Below, piece by piece: positions 31,490 through 39,661 of a stretch of DNA of 64,000 nt. Numbering within the stretch: the first letter of the stretch is position 1; each line of letters starts with the position of its first letter. The notes under the pieces are model-generated. The model was given only the letters and a program-made list of their open reading frames with translations. It made no database searches and had not been told where the DNA came from. The stretch is from Saccharothrix australiensis (GTDB taxonomy: Bacteria; Actinomycetota; Actinomycetes; Mycobacteriales; Pseudonocardiaceae). The DNA lies in the NCBI RefSeq assembly GCF_003634935.1, contig NZ_RBXO01000001.1, forward strand, positions 186,001 through 250,000, read 5' to 3'. A program made the position numbers and the translations under genes.

Positions 31490-32689
31490 TCACCCTTTCC
31501 GGCACTCGTCGGGCGGCCCGTCCGCGCGATCGGCGGCCCGCCGCGCCCTGCGGCCGCACAGCACGGCCACCACCACCGCCCCCAGTGCCACCGCCCCGAG
31601 CGCCACCGCCCCGCCGAGCGCCACCGCGGCCCGCACCCCGCCGTCCCCGGCCGGGTCGCCGCCCGCCCGCCGATCGCCCTCGGGCCGCGTCGGGGCGGGC
31701 CGGGTGGGCGGCGGCACCGTCGTCGTCGGCGGCAGGAGCGGGTTCCGGTCGACGCGCGCCACCTCGCCGAGCACCGCCGGACCGGGCGCGACCAGGCCGA
31801 ACCCGGTGGCGTCGTCCCGGCCGACCGGGCCGAGGTCGGTGGCGGTGGTGACCAGCCGGTGCACCACGTTCCCCGCGTCGAGGTCCGGGTGCCGGGCCCG
31901 GACCAGGGCCGCGACCCCGGACACCAGCGCGGTGGCGGCGGAGGTGCCGTCCACCGCCGCGAACCCGGAGGCGGCGACCGACCGGGGAAGCGCGGTGCGG
32001 ATCCCCTCGGCGGGCGCGGCCAGCACCGTCTCCGGGCCGGTGTTCGACGAGGGCCAGGGCGCGCCGCCGGGCACCGTGCCGGACACCGCGACCACGCCCT
32101 CGACACCCGCCGGCGCGCCCACGCGCCCGACGCCCTCGTTCCCGGTGCCCGCCACCACCACGACGTCGTGGTCGAGCGCGTGGGCGACGGCCCGCAGCAG
32201 GTCGGGGGTGGTGGGCGCGGTCGAGGTCAGGGAGACGTTGAGCACGTCGGCCCCGTGGTCGACGGCCCACGTGATCCCCTCGGCGACCGCCGCGGTGGTG
32301 AAGTTGCCACCGCCCGCGCCGACCGACACCGGCAGGACGCGGGCGGCGGGCGCGACGCCCAGCACGCCGCCGGCCACGCCGCGCCCGGCGATCAGCGCCG
32401 CCATCGCGGTGCCGTGCCCGGTGGCGTCCTCCGTGCCGTCGGAGCCCTCCGCCGACCCGAAGCCCGCTCCCGGCAGCAGCGCGCCGGCGAGGTCCGGGAC
32501 GGTGTCGTCCACGCCGGAGTCGACCACCGCCACCACCACGCCGTCACCGCGCACGACCCGGTGCACCGCGGGCACGCCCAACTCGTCCAGGTGCCACTGC
32601 CGTTCGGCGGCCGACCGGGCGGCGGCCGTTCCCGGACACGCCGCCAGGAATAGCGCGACCGATACGGCGGTGAACCCCGCTCGCCCCAT
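31490..32689 (-). CDS. Mycosin-type subtilisin protease (S8), membrane anchored
   Basis: A 399-residue protease. It has a signal peptide (1-24), then the catalytic triad Asp in AVVDSGVDD (about 55), His in GHGTAMAAL (about 91) and Ser in GTSAATALVSG (about 249). A Pro/Thr-rich linker (320-350) leads to a C-terminal TM (ALGGAVALGAVALGAVVVAVL) and a short basic tail. This architecture is that of type VII secretion mycosins, but no ESX gene is near, so it is an orphan copy or acts alone at the outer face of the membrane. Confidence 0.88.
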   Translation of the reverse strand: MGRAGFTAVSVALFLAACPGTAAARSAAERQWHLDELGVPAVHRVVRGDGVVVAVVDSGVDDTVPDLAGALLPGAGFGSAEGSDGTEDATGHGTAMAALIAGRGVAGGVLGVAPAARVLPVSVGAGGGNFTTAAVAEGITWAVDHGADVLNVSLTSTAPTTPDLLRAVAHALDHDVVVVAGTGNEGVGRVGAPAGVEGVVAVSGTVPGGAPWPSSNTGPETVLAAPAEGIRTALPRSVAASGFAAVDGTSAATALVSGVAALVRARHPDLDAGNVVHRLVTTATDLGPVGRDDATGFGLVAPGPAVLGEVARVDRNPLLPPTTTVPPPTRPAPTRPEGDRRAGGDPAGDGGVRAAVALGGAVALGAVALGAVVVAVLCGRRARRAADRADGPPDECRKG

Positions 32690-32921
32690 CCGGAAATCCT
32701 CCTGTGGTCGAGGTCACAGATATTCCGAGTCGTCCGTGTTTCGTCCGTACCCGATAAGGCGATCGGAGTAAGAACCACGTTAAGGCCCCGTGAACTCCCG
32801 CACAGCACCATGACAGGATCAGCTGAACAGGGTCAGATGGAAAGCAGCGAATCGTGAGGTGGCCACCGACCGCACACGAATTCGCTCACCCCCCGTCAAG
32901 GAACCCACCGGAGGTGAACCC

Positions 32922-33503
32922 GTGACGGTGCTCGATCCGAACCGCAACGCCGGCCCGTCGGCGACCGCGGCCGAGGAACTGCCCCGGCAACGCGACCACG
33001 CCCTGCGCGTCGTACCGATGATGGCGCTCGAATGGTCCCAGGCCATCGAACCCGCCGGCTCCGCCGGCCTCGCCACCGAGCCCGCCCAGACCCGCCGCGC
33101 CTGGATACACCGGGCCGACGAGCAGCAGGTGCTCGCCCTCTACCGGGCCGTCGGCGGCGACGCGCCCGCGCCCTGGTGGCTGCGCGCCCTCGACCGGGGC
33201 GGCCTGCCCTCCCGCGCGGCCGGCTTCGCCGTCGAGGACGAGGTGTCCGACCTGCTGGCGCGCCGACCGGGCTGGGTCTTCGTGCCGTGGGCGGCGGACG
33301 GCGAGGTCGGCTACTGGGAGTTCGTGCCGTCGGAGAGCGGCGTGTGCGGCCCGGCCGAACCCACCACCGTCCAGTTCACCGACCGGCACCCCGGCTGGGT
33401 GGACGTGCTCCCCGCGCACCGGGGTCCCGGCCCGCGCCGGCCCGTCGCGGTCACCCCGGCCCGGCTGCGCGAGCGGATCGAGGAGCTGGAGCGCATCGCC
33501 TGA
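32922..33503 (+). CDS. Hypothetical protein
   Basis: A 193-residue soluble protein without signal or TM. GGAGGTG lies 5 bases before the GTG, which decides this start over an in-frame one 63 bases upstream. The middle has Trp-rich segments (APWWLRALDRGG, PGWVFVPWAADGEVGYWEFVPSE) and the end a basic helix (TPARLRERIEELERIA). I do not recognise the family. It lies divergent from the mycosin gene; a link to secretion is only a guess. Confidence 0.6.
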   Translation: MTVLDPNRNAGPSATAAEELPRQRDHALRVVPMMALEWSQAIEPAGSAGLATEPAQTRRAWIHRADEQQVLALYRAVGGDAPAPWWLRALDRGGLPSRAAGFAVEDEVSDLLARRPGWVFVPWAADGEVGYWEFVPSESGVCGPAEPTTVQFTDRHPGWVDVLPAHRGPGPRRPVAVTPARLRERIEELERIA

Positions 33504-33520
33504 CCTGGCGGATCGCCTGA

Positions 33521-33586
33521 CCGGGCACGGCGCCGGCAGGCGCGCCGGCGCGTGGCCACCACCGGGCACGGCGCCGGCAGGCGCGC
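33521..33586. repeat. 41-bp tandem duplication after the hypothetical gene
   Basis: CCGGGCACGGCGCCGGCAGG and the following CGCGC occur at 33521-33545 and again at 33562-33586. It is a short non-coding duplication, about 85 bases before trmB. Confidence 0.7.
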
Positions 33587-33658
33587 GGGCGCGGGGTCAC
33601 CACCGGGCGCGGCGTCGCTCGACGTCGCCGCGCGGCCCGCGCCGCCGCGCCCACCGCC

Positions 33659-33664
33659 TAGGCT
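33659..33664 (+). promoter_or_regulatory. Leaderless -10 box of trmB
   Basis: TAGGCT lies 8 bases before the GTG at 33673; no Shine-Dalgarno sequence is visible. Confidence 0.45.
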
Positions 33665-33672
33665 GTACGCCC

Positions 33673-34383
33673 GTGACGACGTCCAGCCAGCGCCCGCCCC
33701 ACCACCGGTCCATCGTGAGCTACGTCCAGCGCGGTGAACGGATGACCGTGGGCCAGCAGCGGGCCTGGGACCGCCACTGGGAGCGCCTCGGCCGCGAGGT
33801 CGCGGCGCTCCCGGCCGGCCCCCTGGACTTCGCCGGGTGGTTCGGCCGCGACGCGCCCGTGCTGCTGGAGATCGGCTCGGGCATGGGCGAGACCACCGCC
33901 CAGCTGGTCGCCGCCGCGCCCGAGCTGAACTACGTGGCCGTCGAGGTCTACAAGCCCGGCCTGGCGCAGCTGCTGATGCGCGCCGAGAACCTGGGCGCGA
34001 CGAACCTGCGCGTGCTGCGCGGTGACGCCGTCGACCTGCTCACCGACCACGTGGCACCAGACTCGCTGGCCGGGGTGCGCATCTTCTTCCCCGACCCGTG
34101 GCCCAAGAAGAAGCACCACAAGCGCCGCCTCGTGCAGCCGGCGTTCGTGCGCCTGCTCGCCACCCGGCTGGCGCCCGGCGGCACCCTCCACCTCGCGACG
34201 GACTGGGAGCACTACGCGGAGCAGATGCTGGAGGTCTGCTCGGCCGAGCCGCTGCTGCGCAACCGGTACGAGCGGTGGGCCCCGCGGCCGGACTGGCGTC
34301 CCGTGACGAAGTTCGAGCAGCGGGCCGTGGAGGAGGACCGGGTCAGCCACGACCTCATGTTCGAACGGGTGGAACTCACCTGA
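33673..34383 (+). CDS. trmB: tRNA (guanine-N7-)-methyltransferase
   Basis: A 236-residue SAM-dependent enzyme that methylates G46 of tRNA. It has the SAM motif LEIGSGMGETT (about 60-70), the acidic VAVEVYKPG, and the diagnostic substrate-binding block VRIFFPDPWPKKKHHKRRLVQPAFV (about 138-162). Length and motifs are normal for the family. It is probably leaderless. The NOS-like gene follows after 145 bases. Confidence 0.96.
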   Translation: MTTSSQRPPHHRSIVSYVQRGERMTVGQQRAWDRHWERLGREVAALPAGPLDFAGWFGRDAPVLLEIGSGMGETTAQLVAAAPELNYVAVEVYKPGLAQLLMRAENLGATNLRVLRGDAVDLLTDHVAPDSLAGVRIFFPDPWPKKKHHKRRLVQPAFVRLLATRLAPGGTLHLATDWEHYAEQMLEVCSAEPLLRNRYERWAPRPDWRPVTKFEQRAVEEDRVSHDLMFERVELT

Positions 34384-34514
34384 CCGTGTCATAAAGTTGC
34401 GGCAACGATCGACCGATGCGGCAACTCAGCGTTCCTTCATCACCCGGTGGGGTGGATGCCGTCGATCACCGGTCGTGCCCCGTCCGGCAGTGACGCGTGA
34501 CACCGGTCCGCAAC

Positions 34515-34520
34515 TACGGT
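34515..34520 (+). promoter_or_regulatory. Leaderless -10 box of the NOS-like gene
   Basis: TACGGT lies 8 bases before the GTG at 34529. The preceding 130 bases contain several GTTGC/GCAAC half-sites (near 34396, 34422 and 34510), possible operator elements. Confidence 0.4.
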
Positions 34521-34528
34521 TGCCGCCC

Positions 34529-35653
34529 GTGACCGCCATGCACACCACGGAATCGACGGCGCTCGACCCGGCCGCGGCGGAGGGCTTCCTCCGCATGTTC
34601 CACATCGCGCACCCGGAAGCCGGGCCCGTCGGCACCCGCCTCGCGCGGGTGCGCGAGGAGATCGCCGACACCGGCACCTACCGGCACACCGCGTCGGAGC
34701 TGGCGTACGGCGCGCGCGTCGCGCTGCGCGACAGCGGCTGGTGCACCAGCGGCGTGCCGTGGCGGCGGCTCAAGGTCCGCGACCTGCGCGGCTGCCGCGA
34801 CGCCGCCACCGTGGCCGCCGAGTGCGTCGAGCACCTCCGCCTGGCCACGAACGACGGCCGCATCCGACCCCTCGTCACGGTCTTCGCGCCCGACGCGCCC
34901 GCGCGGCCCGGACCGCGCGTCTGGAACGAGCAGGCGGTCCGGTACGCGGGCCACGCCGACGGCACGGGCGACCGCCGCTACCGCGCGTTCACCGGCGCCG
35001 TGCGCGCGATGGGCTGGCAGCCGCCCGCGGCACCCGGGCCGTTCGACGTCCTGCCGCTGGTGGTGGAGACCGAGCACGAGGGGCCGCGGCTGTTCGCCGT
35101 GCCGCCCGAGGTGGTGCACGAGGTGTCCCTGGAGCACCCCGACCTGCCGTGGTTCGGGTCGCTGGGGCTGCGCTGGCACGCCGTGCCCCTCATCACGAAC
35201 ATGCGGCTGTCCATCGGCGGCGTCCACTACCCGGCCGCGCCGTTCAACACCTGGTTCGTCGGCTCCGAGATCGGCGCGCGCAGCCTCGCCGACGAGCACG
35301 CCTACGGCGCGGCGCGGCCGGTCGCCGAGGCGCTCGGCCTGGACACCTCCGCCGAGCGGTCCCTGTGGCGGGACCGGGCCGTGGTCGAGCTGAACCGGGC
35401 CGTCCTGCACTCGTTCGACCTGGCCGGGGTCACCGTGACCGACCACCACGCGGAGTCGCTGCACCGGCTGTCCTGGCTGCGCTCCCGCCAGCGGCCGGCC
35501 GGCGAGCGCCCCGCGTTCCGGCTCGACCCGGCCGCCGCCCGGCGCGCCAGGGCGGGCGGTCCGGCCCGCTTTTCCGGCAGCCCGGTGGAAACCACCCGAC
35601 CGCATTCCACCGGCCGACTTGCGGAACTGCTCCGCCGGCCCGCCGAAAAATGA
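34529..35653 (+). CDS. Divergent nitric oxide synthase oxygenase homologue
   Basis: A 374-residue protein that aligns by eye along its first 310 residues with bacterial NOS: GTYRHTASELAYGARVAL, ATNDGRIRPLVTVFAP, WNEQAVRYAGH, FDVLPLVVE, HPDLPWFGSLGLRWHAVPLITNMRLSIGGVHYPAAPFNTWFVGSEIGARSLAD, and VELNRAVLHSF. Glu247 matches the substrate-binding Glu. Cys72 matches the heme-ligand Cys, but the usual RCIGR around it is WCTSG. After residue 310 the family's Trp-rich pterin-binding end is replaced by a basic, low-similarity tail. It may be a NOS with altered redox chemistry or a heme protein with another job. Confidence 0.75.
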   Translation: MTAMHTTESTALDPAAAEGFLRMFHIAHPEAGPVGTRLARVREEIADTGTYRHTASELAYGARVALRDSGWCTSGVPWRRLKVRDLRGCRDAATVAAECVEHLRLATNDGRIRPLVTVFAPDAPARPGPRVWNEQAVRYAGHADGTGDRRYRAFTGAVRAMGWQPPAAPGPFDVLPLVVETEHEGPRLFAVPPEVVHEVSLEHPDLPWFGSLGLRWHAVPLITNMRLSIGGVHYPAAPFNTWFVGSEIGARSLADEHAYGAARPVAEALGLDTSAERSLWRDRAVVELNRAVLHSFDLAGVTVTDHHAESLHRLSWLRSRQRPAGERPAFRLDPAAARRARAGGPARFSGSPVETTRPHSTGRLAELLRRPAEK

Positions 35654-35658
35654 TCACC

Positions 35659-35757
35659 TCACCGCTGCGAATCGACCAGCACCCCCGCCAGCGCCATCAG
35701 GACCAGCACCAACAGGCCGAGTACCGCGCCCGCCCACGTCGCCACCGCACTGAACAC
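35659..35757 (-). CDS. 32-residue single-TM microprotein
   Basis: GTG start with GGAGG (35764-35768) 6 bases upstream. The product is almost entirely one hydrophobic helix (AVATWAGAVLGLLVLVLMAL) ending in a short polar tail (VDSQR). It lies convergent to the NOS-like gene, 5 bases after its stop, and divergent from the histidine kinase. An adjacent GTG is the alternative start. No family is known to me; size and shape suggest a membrane regulator subunit. Confidence 0.5.
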   Translation of the reverse strand: MFSAVATWAGAVLGLLVLVLMALAGVLVDSQR

Positions 35758-35924
35758 CACGTTCCTCCGTTCCCCGACTGCCACTCCAGAGTCACCCCGG
35801 AAAAGGTCGTCCCACATCGGCCACCGGGGTATTTCCGGTCGCGTTCGGGTCAGTCCGGTGGATGACCGACACCACGACCGGGGTCGGACGCGGGATCAGC
35901 CCGGAGGACATACGGTGACGTCCC

Positions 35925-37094
35925 GTGGAGAGCACTCACCTCGGCTGGCGCGCCCTGGCCCGCCGCCAGTGGCCGCTGGCCTGCGCCCTGCTCTTCCTGA
36001 TCGGCACCGAGGCGTTCGCCGTCGACACCTGGTGGCAGCTGCCCGGTTCCCTCGTCCTGGGCGGGCTCGCGGTGCTCGCGCCGCGCCGACCGTTCGACGC
36101 GGCCCTCGCGGCGGCGACCGCGCTGCTGGCGAGCTCGGTGCTGCTGCGCGCGGCGAACGTCCCGCCGACCGTGCCGCTGGTCTCGGGCACGACGCTGTCC
36201 GAGGCCGCGGCCGTGATGGCCACCGTGGCGATCGTCGTGCGGCAGGGGACGGTCAGGCGGGTGCTCGTCGGCACGGCGGCGCTGGTCGCGGCGGTGGTCG
36301 CGACCGCGGCGATCCGGCCGTCGTACTGGGACCGGTACTACCGGGACCTCGACTACACCGGGCCGAGCACCACGGGGCAGCTCATCGCCGGGACGGTCCT
36401 CCTGACGCTCTCGATCGGGACCGGCCTGTACTTCCGCGCCCGCGACCGGGAGCGCGCCACGCTGATGCGGTCCGAGGTGGCGGCGGCGCAGCACGCCGAG
36501 CGGATGGCGCTGGCCCGCGAGCTGCACGACGTGGTGGCGCACTACGTGACGGGGATCGTCGTGCACGCCCAGGCGGCGCAGGCCGTGCCCGGTGCGGAGC
36601 GCGACGTGCTGCCGCTCATCGCGCGGAGCGGCAACGAGGCGCTGACCGCGATGCGGCGGCTGGTGGGCACGCTGCGCGGGTCGGAGACCGACGCGCCCGC
36701 CGCGACCAGCGACCTGGCGGACGACGTGCGGCAGGTGGTGGCGCAGTCCGGGCAGCCCGTGCGGTTGAGCCTGGACCTGCCGTCGGTGGTGCCGCCCGCG
36801 CTGGGGCGCTCGGTGCTGCGGCTGGTGCAGGAGTCGCTGACCAACACGCGCAAGCACGCCGGCGGGGTGACCGGCGTGGACGTCTCGGTGTCGGTCGTGT
36901 CCGACGTGGTGCACGTGGTGGTCACCGACGACGGCCGCGCGCCGAAGTCCGCGCCGGTGGGCGGGTCCGGCGGGTTCGGGCTGGTCGGGATGCGGGAGCG
37001 CGTGGAGCTGCTGGGCGGCCGGTTCAGCGCCGGTCCCCGGGAGTCGGGCGGGTGGGAGGTGCGGGCCGAGCTGCCCGTGGCCGAGGAGCCGTGA
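35925..37094 (+). CDS. Orphan sensor histidine kinase, HisKA_3 type
   Basis: A 389-residue membrane kinase with about five N-terminal helices (to about 180), the H-box ARELHDVVAHYVTGIVVHAQA (His about 199), N-box NTRKHAG, and GFGLVGMRERVELLGG. It resembles the kinase at 18906 in layout. No response regulator follows, so the partner is elsewhere or cross-talk occurs. Confidence 0.9.
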   Translation: MESTHLGWRALARRQWPLACALLFLIGTEAFAVDTWWQLPGSLVLGGLAVLAPRRPFDAALAAATALLASSVLLRAANVPPTVPLVSGTTLSEAAAVMATVAIVVRQGTVRRVLVGTAALVAAVVATAAIRPSYWDRYYRDLDYTGPSTTGQLIAGTVLLTLSIGTGLYFRARDRERATLMRSEVAAAQHAERMALARELHDVVAHYVTGIVVHAQAAQAVPGAERDVLPLIARSGNEALTAMRRLVGTLRGSETDAPAATSDLADDVRQVVAQSGQPVRLSLDLPSVVPPALGRSVLRLVQESLTNTRKHAGGVTGVDVSVSVVSDVVHVVVTDDGRAPKSAPVGGSGGFGLVGMRERVELLGGRFSAGPRESGGWEVRAELPVAEEP

Positions 37095-37388
37095 CGCGCC
37101 GACCCGGTGGCCGGGCGCGGGTGGCGACGGCGGACCCCGGTCGGTGACACGGTGCGGCGGCGCGCCGGTGCGTGCGACTTGGCGGTGCGGTGGCGCGGCG
37201 GTGCGAGCGGCTTGGTGGGCGGCACGGCCTGGCGAGCGGCACGGCTTGACGCGGTGGCGGGGGTTTCAGGGCGGCGCGGCTCGGCGGCTTTCGGCCGGCG
37301 GTGCGGCGGGGTGGTCGGCGCGGTTCGTGGTCGGTGATCGGCCGAGCGCGGGAGTGCCGGCGCCGGCGCGTGCGGCAGGATCAGTGGT
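37095..37388. other. 294-bp GC-rich intergenic region
   Basis: The sequence is low-complexity GGCGGTGCGGCGG-like with imperfect repeats of GCGGTGCGAGCGG and GGCACGGC. It should contain the amidohydrolase promoter. No gene or clear operator is seen. Confidence 0.4.
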
Positions 37389-38690
37389 ATGTCGTTGCGC
37401 CTGCACGCCCCCGTGGTCCTGCCGTGTGATCCGTCCTGCACCGTGCTGAGGGACGCGGTCGTCGACGTCGTCGCCGGCCGCGTGACCCACGTCGGACCCG
37501 CCGCCGACGCGCCCGCCTTCGACGGCGAGGTCCGCGAGCTGACCGGGATCCTGCTGCCCGGCCTGGTGAACACCCACGCGCACAGCCCGATGGTGGTGCT
37601 GCGCGGCCTGGGCGGCGACCTGCCGCTGCTGCGCTGGCTGCGGGAGGCCATGTGGCCCGCCGAGGCGAAGATGGTCCCGTCGGACATCCGCGCGGGGATG
37701 CTGCTCGGCGCGGTGGAGATGCTGCGCAACGGCGTGACGACGAGCGCGGAGATGTACTTCCACGGCGCGGAGCTCACCGAGGCCGTGCTGGCGGCCGGGT
37801 CGCGGGTGGTGTTCGGCGCGGCGATCATGGACCTGCCGGGGCTGCCGTGGCGGCCGATGACCGACGAGATCACGCGGTGGATCGACGCCGACGGCCTGCG
37901 GTTCGGGCCGCACGAGCGGGTCGAGCTGTCCTACGGGCCGCACTCGGCCTACCTGCTGTCGCCCGACGCGCTGGCGACCATCGCCGGCGAGGCGCGGGAC
38001 CGGGGCGCGCTGGTGCAGATCCACGTGGCCGAGTCGCCGGAGGAGGACACCGCCCAGCGCGCCTCGTTCGGGTCGGTGCCGAGGCTGCTGGAGCAGTCCG
38101 GGGTGCTCGGCGGGCGGGTGCTGTCGGCGCACTCCGTGCACCTGTCGGAGGAGGACGTCGCCATCTACGCCCGGCACCGGGTCGGCGTCGCGCACTGCCC
38201 CGGCTCGAACACCAAGCTCGCGTCCGGCATCGCGCCGCTGCGGGGCTACCTCGACGCCGGCGTGCCGGTGGGGCTCGGCACGGACGGGCCGGCGTCCAAC
38301 GACGACCTCGACCTGTTCGAGGAGGCCCGGCTGGCGGCGCTGCTGTCGCGGGTGACGACGATGGACGCCACCTCGATGCGCGCGGCGGACGCGCTGCTGC
38401 TGGCCACGCGCGGCGGCGCGGCGGCGCTCGGGCGGGACGACCTCGGCGCGCTGGAGGCCGGGCGGTGGGGTGACGTCGTGCACGTGGACGTCGACGACCC
38501 GGCCTTCGCGACCGGGCTCGACGCGCCCGACGAGCAGGTGCTGGCGAACCTCGTGTGGGCGTCCGGCACGCGCCGGGTCAAGGACGTGTGGGTCGCCGGC
38601 GAGCAGGTCGTGGCGGACGGCGAGACCACCCGCGTGGACCGGCGGGAGGCCCAGGCGGGTGTCGCGGCGGTGTCCCGTCGGCTGCGCTAG
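37389..38690 (+). CDS. Amidohydrolase, Mtad/TRZ-ATZ type deaminase
   Basis: A 433-residue metal-dependent hydrolase. Ligands are visible: NTHAHSP (about 62), HVAES with its His (about 214), SAHSVHL (about 244) and GLGTDGPASN with Asp (about 299). The order matches the S-adenosylhomocysteine/methylthioadenosine or guanine deaminase group. Natural substrate uncertain. The stop codon shares the palindrome GCTAGCTAGC with the stop of the convergent SDR gene, so the two genes abut. Confidence 0.85.
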   Translation: MSLRLHAPVVLPCDPSCTVLRDAVVDVVAGRVTHVGPAADAPAFDGEVRELTGILLPGLVNTHAHSPMVVLRGLGGDLPLLRWLREAMWPAEAKMVPSDIRAGMLLGAVEMLRNGVTTSAEMYFHGAELTEAVLAAGSRVVFGAAIMDLPGLPWRPMTDEITRWIDADGLRFGPHERVELSYGPHSAYLLSPDALATIAGEARDRGALVQIHVAESPEEDTAQRASFGSVPRLLEQSGVLGGRVLSAHSVHLSEEDVAIYARHRVGVAHCPGSNTKLASGIAPLRGYLDAGVPVGLGTDGPASNDDLDLFEEARLAALLSRVTTMDATSMRAADALLLATRGGAAALGRDDLGALEAGRWGDVVHVDVDDPAFATGLDAPDEQVLANLVWASGTRRVKDVWVAGEQVVADGETTRVDRREAQAGVAAVSRRLR

Positions 38691-39371
38691 CTAGCGGGGT
38701 CGCGGGCGCAGGACGACCTCGGTGACGTGCGCGTCCTCGTCGGCCTCGACGGCGGCGAGGACGGCCTTCGCGACCGAGTCGGCGGTCAGGTACCGGTCGG
38801 GCTCGTAGTCGCCGGCCTCCTGGGCGCGGATGCCCCGCTGCATGTCGGTGTCGACGCGGCCGGGGTGGATCGAGGTGACGCGGAGGCCGGGCTCCTCGGC
38901 GCGCAGGACGTCGGCGTAGGCGCGGAGGGCGAACTTGCTCGCCGCGTACGCGCCCCACCCGGGGTTGGCGCGCAGGCCCGCGCCGGAGTTGACCAGGACG
39001 ACGTGGCCGTTGGCCGCGCGCAGCAGCGGGAGGGTCAGCCGGGTCAGCTCGGCGACCGCGACCACGTTCAGCTCCAGCGTGCGCCGCCAGGTGTCGGCGG
39101 TGGTCCCGACCAGCGTGCCCAGTTCGGCGAGGCCGGCGCTGTGGACGAGGAGGTCGAGGCGGGACAGCGCCGCCGTGGCGTCGGCGAGGGCCCGGTCGTC
39201 GGTCAGCTCCACCGGCCACGGCGTGGCGTTGGGCAGGTCGGTGGCGCGGGACAGGGCGTCGGCGTCGCGCCCGCCGAGGAGCAGGTCGTGGGTGGGCGCG
39301 AGCCTGCGGGCGACGGCGAGGCCGATGCCTCGGGACGCGCCGGTGATCAGTGCCACGGGTCGATCGGTCAT
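38691..39371 (-). CDS. Short-chain dehydrogenase/reductase
   Basis: A 226-residue classical SDR: TGASRGIGLAVA (cofactor), LLVHSAG (in place of NNAG), catalytic Ser in LVNSGAG, YAASK (about 149) and the HPGRVDT loop. Single-gene transcript, apparently leaderless. Confidence 0.88.
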   Translation of the reverse strand: MTDRPVALITGASRGIGLAVARRLAPTHDLLLGGRDADALSRATDLPNATPWPVELTDDRALADATAALSRLDLLVHSAGLAELGTLVGTTADTWRRTLELNVVAVAELTRLTLPLLRAANGHVVLVNSGAGLRANPGWGAYAASKFALRAYADVLRAEEPGLRVTSIHPGRVDTDMQRGIRAQEAGDYEPDRYLTADSVAKAVLAAVEADEDAHVTEVVLRPRPR

Positions 39372-39377
39372 GGGCAG

Positions 39378-39383
39378 ACCCTA
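39378..39383 (-). promoter_or_regulatory. Leaderless -10 box of the SDR gene
   Basis: On the minus strand TAGGGT is followed by 6 bases and the ATG at 39371. Confidence 0.5.
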
Positions 39384-39661
39384 AGCTCGCGCGGGGGTGC
39401 TCGCGGTGTGAGCACCCCCGGCGCACAGCCGACCACGGGGGTACGACAGAGCCGGGCGGGCGGCTGGAGGAGCCGGACAGGTCGTGGACCCGCCCGGCTC
39501 CCGTGGTGGTCCAGCGCCGCCGCCCGCGCGCCGCCGGGACCACCCGTCGGGCACCGCACCGGCGTTCGACCAGGGCCGGCGGTCGGCTACCGCACCGCCG
39601 AGGCCACCGTGCCGCCGAGGCCGGCGGTCGGTCACCGCGCCGGTGGTCCACCCACCAACGG

